Shown in pieces: positions 22,554 to 31,773 of a stretch of DNA of 34,621 bases (position 1 is the first letter of the stretch; each line of letters opens with the position of its first letter). Below the pieces are notes generated by a model that was not told the DNA's origin, did no database searches, and saw only the letters and a list, made by a program, of their open reading frames with translations. The position numbers were made by a program, and so were the translations under genes. Source of the DNA: JBHIBD01 sp046758865 (GTDB lineage: Bacteria > Planctomycetota > Brocadiia > Brocadiales > Bathyanammoxibiaceae); contig JBHIBD010000021.1 of the NCBI GenBank assembly GCA_046758865.1, positions 1 to 34,621 of the forward strand. The letters run 5' to 3'.

Positions 22554-23000
22554 ATGCTGAAATATAAAGGGATATATAGTGTCCGCACTTCGGCTGCAGA
22601 CAGGTGGAAGGATAAAAGGGGAGCCGTAGCGGTTGAGTTCGCGATAGTCCTTCTCGTGTTAATGTTGACAGTCTTTGGGACAATAGAGTTTGGGTGGGCC
22701 TTCTTTACAAAGGCTGTAGTAACCAATGCGGCACGAGAGGGGTCAAGGCTGGCAGTCACGCCCAGTGCGGCTGATGCCACTATCGTGGCGCGAGTGGAGA
22801 GTTACCTGGACAATTTCCTACTGAACGGTCCACGCACTATAGAAATTAACCCATCAGTTAGTCCTGGCCCTCCACCGAGTCCGATATCGGGGACCCCTGT
22901 GACAGTTACGGTAACGTATAATTATTCGCCGTTAACGGTCCCCTTTGTCGCTTCTGATGATTGGACGATAGTCGCAACGGCCGCTATGAGGCGGGAATAA
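22554..23000 (+). CDS. tadE: TadE-like pseudopilin
   Basis: A 148-aa minor pilin-like protein of the Tad system. After a short basic leader (MLKYKGIYSVRTSAADRWKD), KRG|AVAVEFAIVLL gives the TadE signature with Glu at +5, followed by a transmembrane helix (LVLMLTVFGTIEFGWAFF) and TNAAREGSRLA, typical of TadE. The C-terminal half is a beta-rich extracytoplasmic domain. TadE is thought to act as a pseudopilin in pilus initiation (family knowledge). I choose the ATG at 22554, with AGAGGA about 8 nt before it. The GTG at 22506 starts a 16-residue longer frame but lies directly on its GGAGG. Confidence 0.88.
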   Translation: MLKYKGIYSVRTSAADRWKDKRGAVAVEFAIVLLVLMLTVFGTIEFGWAFFTKAVVTNAAREGSRLAVTPSAADATIVARVESYLDNFLLNGPRTIEINPSVSPGPPPSPISGTPVTVTVTYNYSPLTVPFVASDDWTIVATAAMRRE

Positions 23001-23133
23001 TAAAAGACCACACAGCCCTCAAAGGTGTAGGTGGCTGTAGCGTCCCCGCTTCAGGTTGGTCAAAATGACAAATCCGCTCTAGGTCGACCTTAGGGCGAAC
23101 CGTCTTTGAAGGGGTTTTTACAAGGGGAATACT

Positions 23134-24069
23134 ATGAAAAGGCTAATCTTACCCTTGATATTGTTGGGTGTGGCAGTCGCTATTGCTGCGGGCTCTTATT
23201 TTTTTCTAATTTATCTCCAGAGACCACACGCAGCGGAAGTGGTGGTAGCAAGGAGCGATATCCATACCGGGGCCTTAATAGGCGAGGGAATGATAACTTC
23301 TATCCCATGGAAAGGAAAAAAGTTTCCAGATGGCTTTATCTCTGTCAGGGACAAGCGTAAGGTGATAGGCAGGGTGGCAGCGGTAGACGTTGTGCGCGGA
23401 GCCCCTATATGCGAGCGGACTCTAGCACCAGCGGGCTCACCGGCAGGGTTATTTGCCAAAATTCCCGAAGGGATGAGGGCCCTGACAGTGAAGGTGGACG
23501 AGGTTTCTAGCGTAGCTGGATTTAGTAGGCCTGGTAGCAGAGTGGACGTGTTGTTAGCCAGCACCAGGGAAGGTCCAGAGGCTGAAAAGAAGGGTTCAAA
23601 GATTATACTGCAGAACGTGCTGGTTCTTGCTGCCGGACAGCGCATTACGCAGCTAAAGGGCAAAGATAAGCCTAAGGTAGTTAACACAGTGACTTTGCTG
23701 TTACATCCCGAAGAGGCTGAAAGACTGGCCCTGGCCAGTAAGATGGGCACCCTTTTGCTCTCACTGCGCGGAGGTGGTGATACTGAGATTGTGAAGACGG
23801 CAGGTTCATCTCCGGACAACGTATGGGGACCCCTGACCACAGAGGACGATCCCTTTACAATTGCAATAGAGATAATACAGGGGGGAGAAAAGAGTAAAGT
23901 CTATGTCGTTGATGAACACCCGGACAAGGTACCTGTTGTTGATGAGCACCCAGGCAAGGTAGTATTGGGACCAATATCGGAAGACGTTGAGGAAACCGCT
24001 GTAGAAGGGGTGGAGGAGGAGGTAAAGCAGAGTGAGCGGGAGGGTATTCCCGTCGCAAAAAAGGGTTGA
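23134..24069 (+). CDS. cpaB: Flp pilus assembly protein CpaB/RcpC
   Basis: A 311-aa periplasmic protein anchored by one N-terminal helix (LILPLILLGVAVAIAAGSYF). A SAF domain follows (VVVARSDIHTGALIGEGMI), then the RcpC/CpaB region with RKVIGRVAAVDVVRGAPI, MRALTVKVDEVSSVAGF, RPGSRVDVLL, and the VTLLLHPEEAERLALA segment. CpaB stabilises or gates the pilus secretin (family knowledge). The acidic tail contains a short repeat (VVDEHPDKV, VVDEHPGKV). AAGGGG lies 7 nt before the ATG. A 133-nt gap after tadE contains an ACAGCC/GGCTGT hairpin (23012-23038). Confidence 0.92.
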   Translation: MKRLILPLILLGVAVAIAAGSYFFLIYLQRPHAAEVVVARSDIHTGALIGEGMITSIPWKGKKFPDGFISVRDKRKVIGRVAAVDVVRGAPICERTLAPAGSPAGLFAKIPEGMRALTVKVDEVSSVAGFSRPGSRVDVLLASTREGPEAEKKGSKIILQNVLVLAAGQRITQLKGKDKPKVVNTVTLLLHPEEAERLALASKMGTLLLSLRGGGDTEIVKTAGSSPDNVWGPLTTEDDPFTIAIEIIQGGEKSKVYVVDEHPDKVPVVDEHPGKVVLGPISEDVEETAVEGVEEEVKQSEREGIPVAKKG

Positions 24070-24151
24070 TTATCTGAAAGCTTCCTTTATACTCCAGAAT
24101 CATAATCCTTAGGTAGGGTGGAACGACTTCTGATAATCAGGAGATAGTCAC

Positions 24152-25843
24152 ATGCAAAAGGTTATGGTTCTTGGCGTAATTATTTTGTTGGCTTGTAGTT
24201 ACTGCTATGCTGAGCCATCTGAGGTGCAGACAGGATTGGGAGAAATATTTGTAAGGGGAGAAGAATCAGTAGGGGCGTACGAAGACGAGCAGGCCGTAGT
24301 AAAAGTAGAGGATGTGCAGGCTGCAAAAGAGGGGGCTGTAAGCGTTGGTGTTAGCCTGGGCAGAATATTTGTGACCCTGGGTCAGTCTAGATTGTTGACA
24401 ATTAGAGAAGAGGTGCGGAGGGTGTCAGTTACTTCTCCGGAGGTTGCTACGGTCCAGGCCATATCTCCCAGAGAGATATTGGTGGACGGGAAAATGCCGG
24501 GGGTCACAACCATGATTATCTGGGACGCTATGGGAAAGACGTACATATATGACCTGACTATACAGAGGGATGTACAGTTGCTCAAGGAGCGCCTCCTACA
24601 AATAGACGAGGGTATAGAGATGGAGATACATCCTGCACAGGATGCGGTAATCCTGTGGGGGGAGGTAGACAGTCCCGCCAAGATAACCAAGGCTATTGCC
24701 GTGGCGGCATCCTTCTTTGAAGACACAGAGCTTCATGTGCTGGCCGGGCCAGGGGGCACCATAGTGGCTGAAGGCTATCGTCCCAAGCCTCTGAAGTTTG
24801 CCGGGCAAGGTGGGTCGACAGCCGTGGGTGAACAGACCATTGCCTTTGAAGAGGTCTCACGGGTGTGGAACGTAGGAGAAGGGGCTATAATTACTACCAA
24901 AAATGGCAAGGTTATAAGCTTTCTCCGACTGAAGAACCCACTGCAGGTGGAACTGCAGGTACGTTTTGTCCAGGTAGACCTGGATTTACTCAACGAGTTT
25001 GGGTTTGATACCACACTTAACGCCTTCAGGTTTGAGGACAAGAAGACCGGCTTTATTAGTAGACCCACAGGCTTGGCGTTCGACGCAGGCGGCGTAGACC
25101 CGGATGCAGGCCTAACTTCGGGGAAGGGGGTTATAAAGTATTTTCTGGTGCACCGCACTGAACACTTCCTGTTCCAGACGCAGTTGCGCGCCCTGGAAAA
25201 TAGAGAGATTGTAAAAACCCTGTCCGAGCCTAACCTGACCGTTATAAGCGGACAGGAGGCCACCTTCCTGGTTGGCGGGGAGTTTCCTGTTTTAGTCCCT
25301 CAGAGTACGTCTACAACCGGGGAGGCGCGACCATTCTTCACTGTAGAGTGGAAGGTGTTTGGCACAAAATTGGAGCTAGTCCCCGAGGTAAAAGAGACAG
25401 GGATGATAAATCTTAAACTTATCCCCGAGGTCAGTAATCGGTCAACAGAATTGGGGACTGACTTTCCAACCACTAGTACAACCAAAGTCACTATACCTGG
25501 CCTCGCCACGCGCAGGGCAGAGACTACCGTGGAGATAGATGACGGGGACAGCCTGGTCATAGCAGGACTTCTAACGGACAAAGAAACATTCATCACAACC
25601 CAGGTACCTCTCTTGGGGGATATACCTGTCCTGGGCACCTTCTTCCGTAAGAAAAGCACACGAAATGAGCGGACGGAGCTCATGATTGTGGTCACGCCCA
25701 AGCTAGTAAAGCCTATGTCACCGAAAGAGGCAGAGAGGGTGACCCAATCGGACCTGTTCAGACAGGAAGCCGTCTATGAGGAGTTTCTCGGGAAAAGGTT
25801 TGAGGCAAGTAAGTGGTTAGTCGGTCCTTTTGGTTATCAGTAA
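24152..25843 (+). CDS. cpaC: Tad pilus secretin CpaC/RcpA
   Basis: A 563-aa outer-membrane secretin. Residues 1-20 are a signal peptide (VMVLGVIILLACSYCYA). The N-terminal pilus-specific domain (about 68-140) has VTLGQSRLLTIREEVRRVSV and PGVTTMIIWDAMGKTYIYDL. A BON/N-type domain (about 140-200) precedes the secretin channel region (about 265-535) with EVSNRSTELG, GLATRRAETTVEIDDGDSLV, LPL-type loop VPLLGDIPVLGTFFRKK and RTELMIVVTPKLVKPM. It forms the outer-membrane pore for the pilus (family knowledge). AGGAGA lies 8 nt before the ATG. It follows cpaB by 82 nt. Confidence 0.95.
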   Translation: MQKVMVLGVIILLACSYCYAEPSEVQTGLGEIFVRGEESVGAYEDEQAVVKVEDVQAAKEGAVSVGVSLGRIFVTLGQSRLLTIREEVRRVSVTSPEVATVQAISPREILVDGKMPGVTTMIIWDAMGKTYIYDLTIQRDVQLLKERLLQIDEGIEMEIHPAQDAVILWGEVDSPAKITKAIAVAASFFEDTELHVLAGPGGTIVAEGYRPKPLKFAGQGGSTAVGEQTIAFEEVSRVWNVGEGAIITTKNGKVISFLRLKNPLQVELQVRFVQVDLDLLNEFGFDTTLNAFRFEDKKTGFISRPTGLAFDAGGVDPDAGLTSGKGVIKYFLVHRTEHFLFQTQLRALENREIVKTLSEPNLTVISGQEATFLVGGEFPVLVPQSTSTTGEARPFFTVEWKVFGTKLELVPEVKETGMINLKLIPEVSNRSTELGTDFPTTSTTKVTIPGLATRRAETTVEIDDGDSLVIAGLLTDKETFITTQVPLLGDIPVLGTFFRKKSTRNERTELMIVVTPKLVKPMSPKEAERVTQSDLFRQEAVYEEFLGKRFEASKWLVGPFGYQ

Positions 25844-25870
25844 GGACAATCTATAGAAGCAGAGGTCTAA

Positions 25871-27046
25871 ATGAGTTTCATCAAGAAATATTTTGGTAGT
25901 AATAGAGGGGTTGTAGCGATCATAGTGGCCGCAAGTGCGACGGTCATGTTTGGGATGTTGGCCTTGTCTACGGATATGGGGTATTTGTTCCTGGTAAGAA
26001 ACCAGCTCCAAAATGCAGCGGATGCGGGTGCCCTGGCAGGTGCTTCTAAGCTCCCCTTTCTTTTAAATGGGACAATTGGAAGTTCAGGAGAGGTAAGGGA
26101 CGAAGCTATTACTTATGCCACTCAATATCTTGCAGCAGAAAGGATGGTAGAGCCCGGAGATATATACGTTATTTTGAATTTAGATGGTACGGCGTGGGCG
26201 GTAGACGATGACGGCCAGCTGGTTGTACCACCAGACCTTTCCTTTCTCTCTGCGGAAACGCTCAACGTCTTCCTCAGCAACTCTCCATCTGTAATGGTCA
26301 TCATTAGGAGGACTCAAGAGACAACGCCTATTACCTTATTTGTTGGGCAGGTATTGGGCCAGCCTCAGGCAGGGGTTTCTGCCGTTGCTGTTGCAAAGTT
26401 GTTGCCTGTGGGAGAGACATGCGGGTTCAAACCATGGTTGATTAGGGATAAACCCTATTTGGTGCCTAATGACATTGGCGTACTTGTAACCCTTAAGTAC
26501 AGCTCTCAACCAAATGCGGATAGGGAAGAGCCAGGCTGGTTTAGTCCCGTTCAGTTCCCTCCTATAACCAGGCCCGAATGCGGGAGCCCAGTACCTGGGT
26601 CCAGTGCGTACAAGGAACACATACAATCTGGCAGCTCGTGCGATTGTATTTTTGGAATAGGAGACATACTAGAACTAGAAACGGGGAATATGGTTGGGCC
26701 TACAGTTCAAGGAGTGAAAGACCTAATTAGTACGGACCCCGGTGCCGAGTATAACCCTGATACTGGGACAGTAGTGGGCAGTATACACGGTGACTGGACG
26801 CAGAGTGAGAGGATAGCCAAACTGCTTTTATTCCCTCCCGACTACGTGTTAGCTTCTAATACTAGAGAGGCGCCTATAGCAAAAATAGCTGCCTTCTTCA
26901 TAGAGAGCGTGGAGAAAACTGGAAATAAGTCGGCCCGAGTCAACGGATATTTTATAGGGATTTCGACTAGCGGCGGCAGTGGGCTGGTAGGGCAGGAGCT
27001 GCCCGATGATGAATATTTCCTATTTAGACCGGTGTTATTACGGTGA
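25871..27046 (+). CDS. TadG-like protein (TadE/G-type N-terminus)
   Basis: A 391-aa protein with a TadG-type N-terminus. RGVVAIIVAASATVMFGML forms a membrane helix, followed by ALSTDMGYLFLVRNQLQNAADAGALAGASKL, the hallmark of TadG and related Flp assembly proteins. The rest is a predicted periplasmic domain with four cysteines (GETCGFKPW, RPECGSPV, SSCDCIFGIGD). Its role in the pilus is unclear; TadG may anchor the machine (family knowledge). The von Willebrand A domain of full TadG is not evident, so it is a TadG-like variant. It starts 27 nt after the secretin stop; AGAGGT precedes the ATG. Confidence 0.85.
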   Translation: MSFIKKYFGSNRGVVAIIVAASATVMFGMLALSTDMGYLFLVRNQLQNAADAGALAGASKLPFLLNGTIGSSGEVRDEAITYATQYLAAERMVEPGDIYVILNLDGTAWAVDDDGQLVVPPDLSFLSAETLNVFLSNSPSVMVIIRRTQETTPITLFVGQVLGQPQAGVSAVAVAKLLPVGETCGFKPWLIRDKPYLVPNDIGVLVTLKYSSQPNADREEPGWFSPVQFPPITRPECGSPVPGSSAYKEHIQSGSSCDCIFGIGDILELETGNMVGPTVQGVKDLISTDPGAEYNPDTGTVVGSIHGDWTQSERIAKLLLFPPDYVLASNTREAPIAKIAAFFIESVEKTGNKSARVNGYFIGISTSGGSGLVGQELPDDEYFLFRPVLLR

Positions 27047-27079
27047 GGGGAGCCTGTAATATTTAGTGAGGTGATAGAA

Positions 27080-28315
27080 GTGGCAAAGAAAAAAGTGGCA
27101 AAGAAAAAGACGAAAAGGACTGGACACAGCAAGGTAACTGTTGGCCTGGTCATAGATGATGAGAATATACTACAGCAGGTCAATGAGGCCCTTAGTGAGA
27201 AGTCTTCCCCGGAAGAGGGAGGCAATAATAGTCGGGTGAAAGTCCTGGGGCAGTGGAAGGATTTAAATGTGGGGTTTAATATGCTAAAAGAATACAAGCC
27301 AACCATTTCCATAATAGGTTTGTGTTCAAAAGAGAATACAAGTGTACACACATTGGCAGAAAGGGTTTCAATATCACTTCCTGAGACCCATATATTTATG
27401 ATTGGTACAGACAAAGACCCTGAAGTCATGATTAAGGCCATGAGGGCTGGAACAAAGGAGTTCCTGACCGCCCCGCTGGATTCCGCTGAACTGTTGAATT
27501 CTGTAGAGAGGATAAAGACGTCCTTAGAGCGAAGAGAGGATGGTCTTAGCCCTCGCTTCATCGGTGTAGCGTCGGTCAAAGGCGGAAGCGGTGCAACCAC
27601 TTTGGCAGTTAATCTGGCGGTAGCTTTAAGACGTGTGACTCATAAAAGGGTCCTCTTAATGGATGCTTGTTGTCATGGTGGCGGTGGAGATGTGGCTTTA
27701 TTTCTTAATCTTAAATACAGTTACAGCTTAAGAGACGTTTTTGAAAACATCGACCGCCTTGATTCGGCCCTGCTAGAGGGTTATATGGTTGAACATTCCT
27801 CAGGTTTACGCGTTATTCCTGGGATGGAAATAGCGGATTTCGTTCATGAAGGTTGCTCTATAAATGTGGAAGCGCTTCGGTTTTTATTTAATTTTCTGAG
27901 TACAGAATTTGATTATACCATTGTAGATATAGGGTATGCCTTTGCCAGAGAGACACTAGAAATCTTGAAACTGTTAGACTCTACTTTGCTTGTTATGCCT
28001 ATTGCTTCTCTCCCTTCTGTCCGGAATGCCAAGCAAGGACTAGAGGTTTTAGGAGAATTGGATTTGCTCGAGAACACGAAGTTGGTATTGAATCGTTACG
28101 ACAGTTTCACAAAGGGTGCAAGCTTTATTGCTATTGATGACATCGTGAAGACCCTGAGCACGCCGATCTTCTGCACTATTCCTAATGATTGGATGCTCGT
28201 TACGGAGTGCACAAATTTGGGATCGGCTGTTGTAACGGAAAAGCGTAACTCCCCTATCGCCCAGCGTTTTCTAAGTCTTGCTGAGCACCTGTCAAAGGCT
28301 GAGGTGCCAAAATAA
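27080..28315 (+). CDS. cpaE: Pilus assembly ATPase-like localisation protein CpaE/TadZ
   Basis: A 411-aa cytoplasmic MinD/ParA-like protein. A basic Lys-rich N-terminus is followed by a receiver-like domain (about 18-150: VGLVIDDENILQQV, MIGTDKDPEVMIKAM, EFLTAPLD) that lacks the normal phosphorylation pocket. A P-loop domain follows with GVASVKGGSGATTLAVNLA. As usual in CpaE/TadZ, the Walker A Lys-Thr end is degenerate (GAT instead of GKT). TadZ places the pilus machine at specific sites, often the pole (family knowledge). I start at the GTG at 27080, with GAGGTG 6 nt before it, rather than the GTG at 27071, which overlaps that site. The gap to tadA is 15 nt. Confidence 0.92.
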   Translation: MAKKKVAKKKTKRTGHSKVTVGLVIDDENILQQVNEALSEKSSPEEGGNNSRVKVLGQWKDLNVGFNMLKEYKPTISIIGLCSKENTSVHTLAERVSISLPETHIFMIGTDKDPEVMIKAMRAGTKEFLTAPLDSAELLNSVERIKTSLERREDGLSPRFIGVASVKGGSGATTLAVNLAVALRRVTHKRVLLMDACCHGGGGDVALFLNLKYSYSLRDVFENIDRLDSALLEGYMVEHSSGLRVIPGMEIADFVHEGCSINVEALRFLFNFLSTEFDYTIVDIGYAFARETLEILKLLDSTLLVMPIASLPSVRNAKQGLEVLGELDLLENTKLVLNRYDSFTKGASFIAIDDIVKTLSTPIFCTIPNDWMLVTECTNLGSAVVTEKRNSPIAQRFLSLAEHLSKAEVPK

Positions 28316-28330
28316 TATGGAGGTGTTGTA

Positions 28331-29707
28331 GTGGACAACATAATGGAGAGGTTGTCACTTCGTAAGGGCGCTCGTTCGTCGAGTAATAATAATAGAAGGG
28401 TGTCTGCGACTCCTAAGACAGATAAGCATGAGGAGTTCTTCAACAGGCTTAAGAGGTCTATGCATAGGAGGCTCGTAGACACCATGGACCTCTCTAAGAT
28501 AGCATCCATGGAAACAGACCGTTTTAGGCAGGAAGTACAGAAGGCCTTACAGTCCTTTGTTGGCACAGAGCCTGGATGCGAACTTTTAAACTCCACTGAA
28601 AGGAACAACCTGATAAATGAGGTGTGTCATGAGATGTTGGGGCTTGGTCCCCTAGAACCCCTATTTGCGGACAATTCGGTAACAGATATCTTAGTAAACG
28701 ATCCCAAGCATGTCTTTATTGAGCGCAACGGCAAGATAGAGCCCACAGACATAGTTTTCCAGGATGAAAATCATCTTATGCAAATTATAGAAAAGATTGT
28801 TACCGCTGTGGGCCGTCGGATTGATGAGTCCTCGCCTATGGTAGATGCCAGGTTGTCAGACGGTTCCCGTGTCAACGCTGTAATACCACCGTTGGCTTTA
28901 GATGGGCCTGCGCTTTCTATTAGGAGATTTGGCAGCCAACCCTTAACAGTGAAGAATCTGGTGCAATTTAATACCATAACAAAAGAAATACTTGCTCTCC
29001 TCGATGCGGCCGTTAAGGCCAAGATGAACATATTGATATCCGGAGGTACTGGTTCTGGAAAGACCACCTTGCTGAATATACTTACGAGCTACATTCCAAA
29101 CAATGAGCGTATCATTACCATAGAAGACTCTGCCGAACTACAACTACAGCAGAGCCATGTTGTAAGGCTTGAAATGCGTCCACCTAACGTAGAAGGTAGA
29201 GGCGAAGTCACTCAGCGAGATTTGCTGCGAAACAGCTTGAGGATGCGGCCGAATCGTATAATAATCGGAGAGGTGCGTGGGGCCGAGGCCATCGATATGT
29301 TACAGGCAATGAATACTGGCCATGAAGGTTCTCTATCTACTATCCACGCCAATAGCCCAAGGGATGCACTGACCCGCTTGGAAGTTATGTGTGCAATGAG
29401 TGGTTTTGAGATGCCGATGCAGGCTATTCGATATTATATAAGTTCTGCCATAAATATAGTTATTCAAGTGTCTAGACTCACTGACGGGAGCAGAAAGGTC
29501 GTCAGTATTTCTGAGATAACGGGCATGGAAGGCCAAATAATAACCATGCAGGATATTTTCAGATTCTCAGCATCAGGTGGAAGTGTTACTGGCAAAATAC
29601 GGGGGGAGTTTCGCGCGACAGGGGTAATGCCCAGGTTCCTTGACCGCATTAAAGCGGCGGGCATTGACGTACCAGTATCAGATGAAATCTTTAGGTCATC
29701 ACAGTAA
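28331..29707 (+). CDS. tadA: Tad pilus assembly/secretion ATPase TadA/CpaF
   Basis: A 458-aa hexameric secretion ATPase of the CpaF/TadA branch. N-terminal helices (FNRLKRSMHRRLVDTMDLSK-like) lead to LGPLEPLFADNSVTDILVN, RRIDESSPMVDARL and LSIRRF, then Walker A ISGGTGSGKTTLLN, TIEDSAELQL, the Asp and His boxes RMRPNRIIIGEVRGAEAIDM and NTGHEGSLSTIHANSP. It powers both polymerisation and retraction in Tad systems (family knowledge). The GTG start at 28331 is supported by GGAGGT six nt upstream. It is 15 nt after cpaE and 17 nt before tadB, within the operon. Confidence 0.97.
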   Translation: MDNIMERLSLRKGARSSSNNNRRVSATPKTDKHEEFFNRLKRSMHRRLVDTMDLSKIASMETDRFRQEVQKALQSFVGTEPGCELLNSTERNNLINEVCHEMLGLGPLEPLFADNSVTDILVNDPKHVFIERNGKIEPTDIVFQDENHLMQIIEKIVTAVGRRIDESSPMVDARLSDGSRVNAVIPPLALDGPALSIRRFGSQPLTVKNLVQFNTITKEILALLDAAVKAKMNILISGGTGSGKTTLLNILTSYIPNNERIITIEDSAELQLQQSHVVRLEMRPPNVEGRGEVTQRDLLRNSLRMRPNRIIIGEVRGAEAIDMLQAMNTGHEGSLSTIHANSPRDALTRLEVMCAMSGFEMPMQAIRYYISSAINIVIQVSRLTDGSRKVVSISEITGMEGQIITMQDIFRFSASGGSVTGKIRGEFRATGVMPRFLDRIKAAGIDVPVSDEIFRSSQ

Positions 29708-29724
29708 CCTAGATTGGTGGCAAA

Positions 29725-30705
29725 GTGGTAATCTTCGATAATAATCCTGTTCTAGTGTATGCAGTATTGGGCTGCTCTATTTCTTCTGCAATTGGGCTTA
29801 GCTTTCTTTTAATAAGGATTTCTCTCAGAGATCAGGCGAAGGCACTTTTGCGGGAACGTCTGGACTTCGTCGTTAAGCGCCCTAGCAAACCTTCCGTAGA
29901 GCACCAAGCGATATTTCTAAGAAAACAAGTACCTCTTCAGTCTGAGGATGGAAATAAGCTTGCTGAATATTTCAGGGTTCGGCTAGGAATGCAACTTAAT
30001 CCAAAATTGTTGATAGCGGTACTTGTTTTCCTTTCGATTTTGATACCTGCTTTTATTGCATCTTACTTTTTCTTAGGCACATATCTTATACTCTACGCGT
30101 GTTTAGGTGTTCTCTTTATAATTGTTGGTGTGTTCTGGATTCTTAAGTTTAGGAGAGACAGATTCTTAATGAAGTGTGAGGCCCAATTGCCCGATGCGTT
30201 AGACTTTATTGTAAGGTCCTTGAAGGCAGGGCACGCCTTTTCTACAAGTATTTCCCTGGTGGGCGAAGAGCTTCCGCCACCCCTCGGGCCAGAATTCCGC
30301 CGCGTCTTCAAAGAACAAAAGCTTGGCGTCCCTCTTTCAACGGCTCTCCTTGAACTCACCAAGAGGACACCCACTATGGACTTTAGGTACTTTGTCACGG
30401 CTTATCTAGTAAATCGAGAGATAGGAGGGAATCTGTCTGAAGTATTAGAAAATATTTCTAGGCTGATTCGTGAACGATTCAAACTCAGAGCACATGTTCA
30501 AGCCATCACCGCGGAAGGGCGGTGGTCTGCATGGGTAATTAGCCTACTACCCATCGCCACAGTAGCGGCTATATTTACAATAAGGCCTGAGTACTTTCGT
30601 TTACTGGTAGAAGAGCCCTTTGGGCAGAAACTTATATTAATCGCTATAGGCATGTGGTTTATGGGGATTGTTGTAACCAGAAGACTTGTTCACGTAGATT
30701 ACTAA
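29725..30705 (+). CDS. tadB: Tad pilus inner-membrane platform protein TadB
   Basis: A 326-aa GspF-like membrane protein. It has an N-terminal helix (VYAVLGCSISSAIGLSFLLI), a central pair (LIAVLVFLSILIPAFIASYF, LILYACLGVLFIIVGVFWIL), the cytoplasmic GspF domain (QLPDALDFIVRSLKAGHAFS, then LPPPLGPEFRRVFKEQKLG) and C-terminal helices. With TadC it forms the platform that couples TadA to pilus assembly (family knowledge). The GTG start at 29725 has a GGTGG 4 nt upstream. TadC follows after 10 nt. Confidence 0.94.
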   Translation: MVIFDNNPVLVYAVLGCSISSAIGLSFLLIRISLRDQAKALLRERLDFVVKRPSKPSVEHQAIFLRKQVPLQSEDGNKLAEYFRVRLGMQLNPKLLIAVLVFLSILIPAFIASYFFLGTYLILYACLGVLFIIVGVFWILKFRRDRFLMKCEAQLPDALDFIVRSLKAGHAFSTSISLVGEELPPPLGPEFRRVFKEQKLGVPLSTALLELTKRTPTMDFRYFVTAYLVNREIGGNLSEVLENISRLIRERFKLRAHVQAITAEGRWSAWVISLLPIATVAAIFTIRPEYFRLLVEEPFGQKLILIAIGMWFMGIVVTRRLVHVDY

Positions 30706-30715
30706 CGGACTTCAA

Positions 30716-31654
30716 ATGGGACTATATTTTATACTACCAGTGGTTGTATTTCTGTTTTTCGCTGGCGTGCTGACAGTATTGTTTGTTTTCTTGTCAGGCG
30801 GGAGAAGGAAGCGTTTCAAGGTATCCCAGCGTCTGGAAGAAATAAAAGAGTCTAAGCGCCAAAGGACAGTTATTTTAGAAGGTGGCAAAGGTGGCAACCC
30901 TTTTGTCAAGATTTTGACGAGTTGTGGGAGACTCGCTGTTCCAGAGGGTGGAGTGAAGCGCAGAAGCCTTGAGAGGAAGTTGCATGCTGCAGGTATCTAT
31001 TCAGAAAATGCCTTGCCTGTTTACCTGGGCTTAAGGGTCTTGTTACCCGCGGTATTACTTTTTATAGTCGCTTGCTTGTCGCCGGTGCTGATGCATTACC
31101 CAGTAATTTTCATTGCGGCCATCGCATGGAGTATATTGCTGGGCATATTTGCTCCTGTATTCGTTTTACGCTTTATGGCGAGGAGACGGAAGTCGGCGAT
31201 TATTAAGGGATTCCCAGATGCCTTGGACCTGCTAGCAGTATGTACTGAGGCAGGGGTGAGTTTCGATGCAGCAATTAAAAAGGTTGCCGAAGATATGGCG
31301 TTACTCAATAAACATATATCTAGGGAATTTATGACCTACATTTATGAGTCTCAATTGAATATTCCCAGACATGAGGCCTTGCGCAATCTTGCAGGTAGGA
31401 TGGATATTGAGGTAATCAAGGCCTTTGTTACCCTGCTCATTCAGTCCGACAAGCTTGGCACGAGCATAGTAAGCACATTGCGAGGGTATTCAGATTCTCT
31501 GAGGACAAAAAGGCGTCAGGATGCAGAGACAAGAGCTGCGCGGCTGCCAGTATTGCTGATCTTCCCTCTAATGTTCCTTATCTTTCCGAGCCTATATCTA
31601 GTAATCTTAGGTCCAGCAACAATAAGTATTTTTAAAAATTTAATAGCAAAGTAG
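30716..31654 (+). CDS. tadC: Tad pilus inner-membrane platform protein TadC
   Basis: A 312-aa GspF-like protein homologous in layout to TadB. It has an N-terminal helix (LPVVVFLFFAGVLTVLFVFL), helices at about 98-150, the cytoplasmic GspF segment (GFPDALDLLAVCTEAGVSFD, then ALRNLAGRMDIEVIKAFV, QSDKLGTSI) and a C-terminal helix (LIFPLMFLIFPSLYLVILG). The ribosome site before the ATG is weak (CGGAC), so translation may be coupled to tadB. It forms the membrane platform together with TadB. Confidence 0.94.
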   Translation: MGLYFILPVVVFLFFAGVLTVLFVFLSGGRRKRFKVSQRLEEIKESKRQRTVILEGGKGGNPFVKILTSCGRLAVPEGGVKRRSLERKLHAAGIYSENALPVYLGLRVLLPAVLLFIVACLSPVLMHYPVIFIAAIAWSILLGIFAPVFVLRFMARRRKSAIIKGFPDALDLLAVCTEAGVSFDAAIKKVAEDMALLNKHISREFMTYIYESQLNIPRHEALRNLAGRMDIEVIKAFVTLLIQSDKLGTSIVSTLRGYSDSLRTKRRQDAETRAARLPVLLIFPLMFLIFPSLYLVILGPATISIFKNLIAK

Positions 31655-31773
31655 TGCTCGCCGCGGATAATTCGCTGAAAATTTTTTGATTTATTGTCTT
31701 GACTGTGGTTCGTAGCGAGGTTACCTTAACCGTACAAATTTGATAGCACCACTTGCTAAGGAGAGGCAGGAAT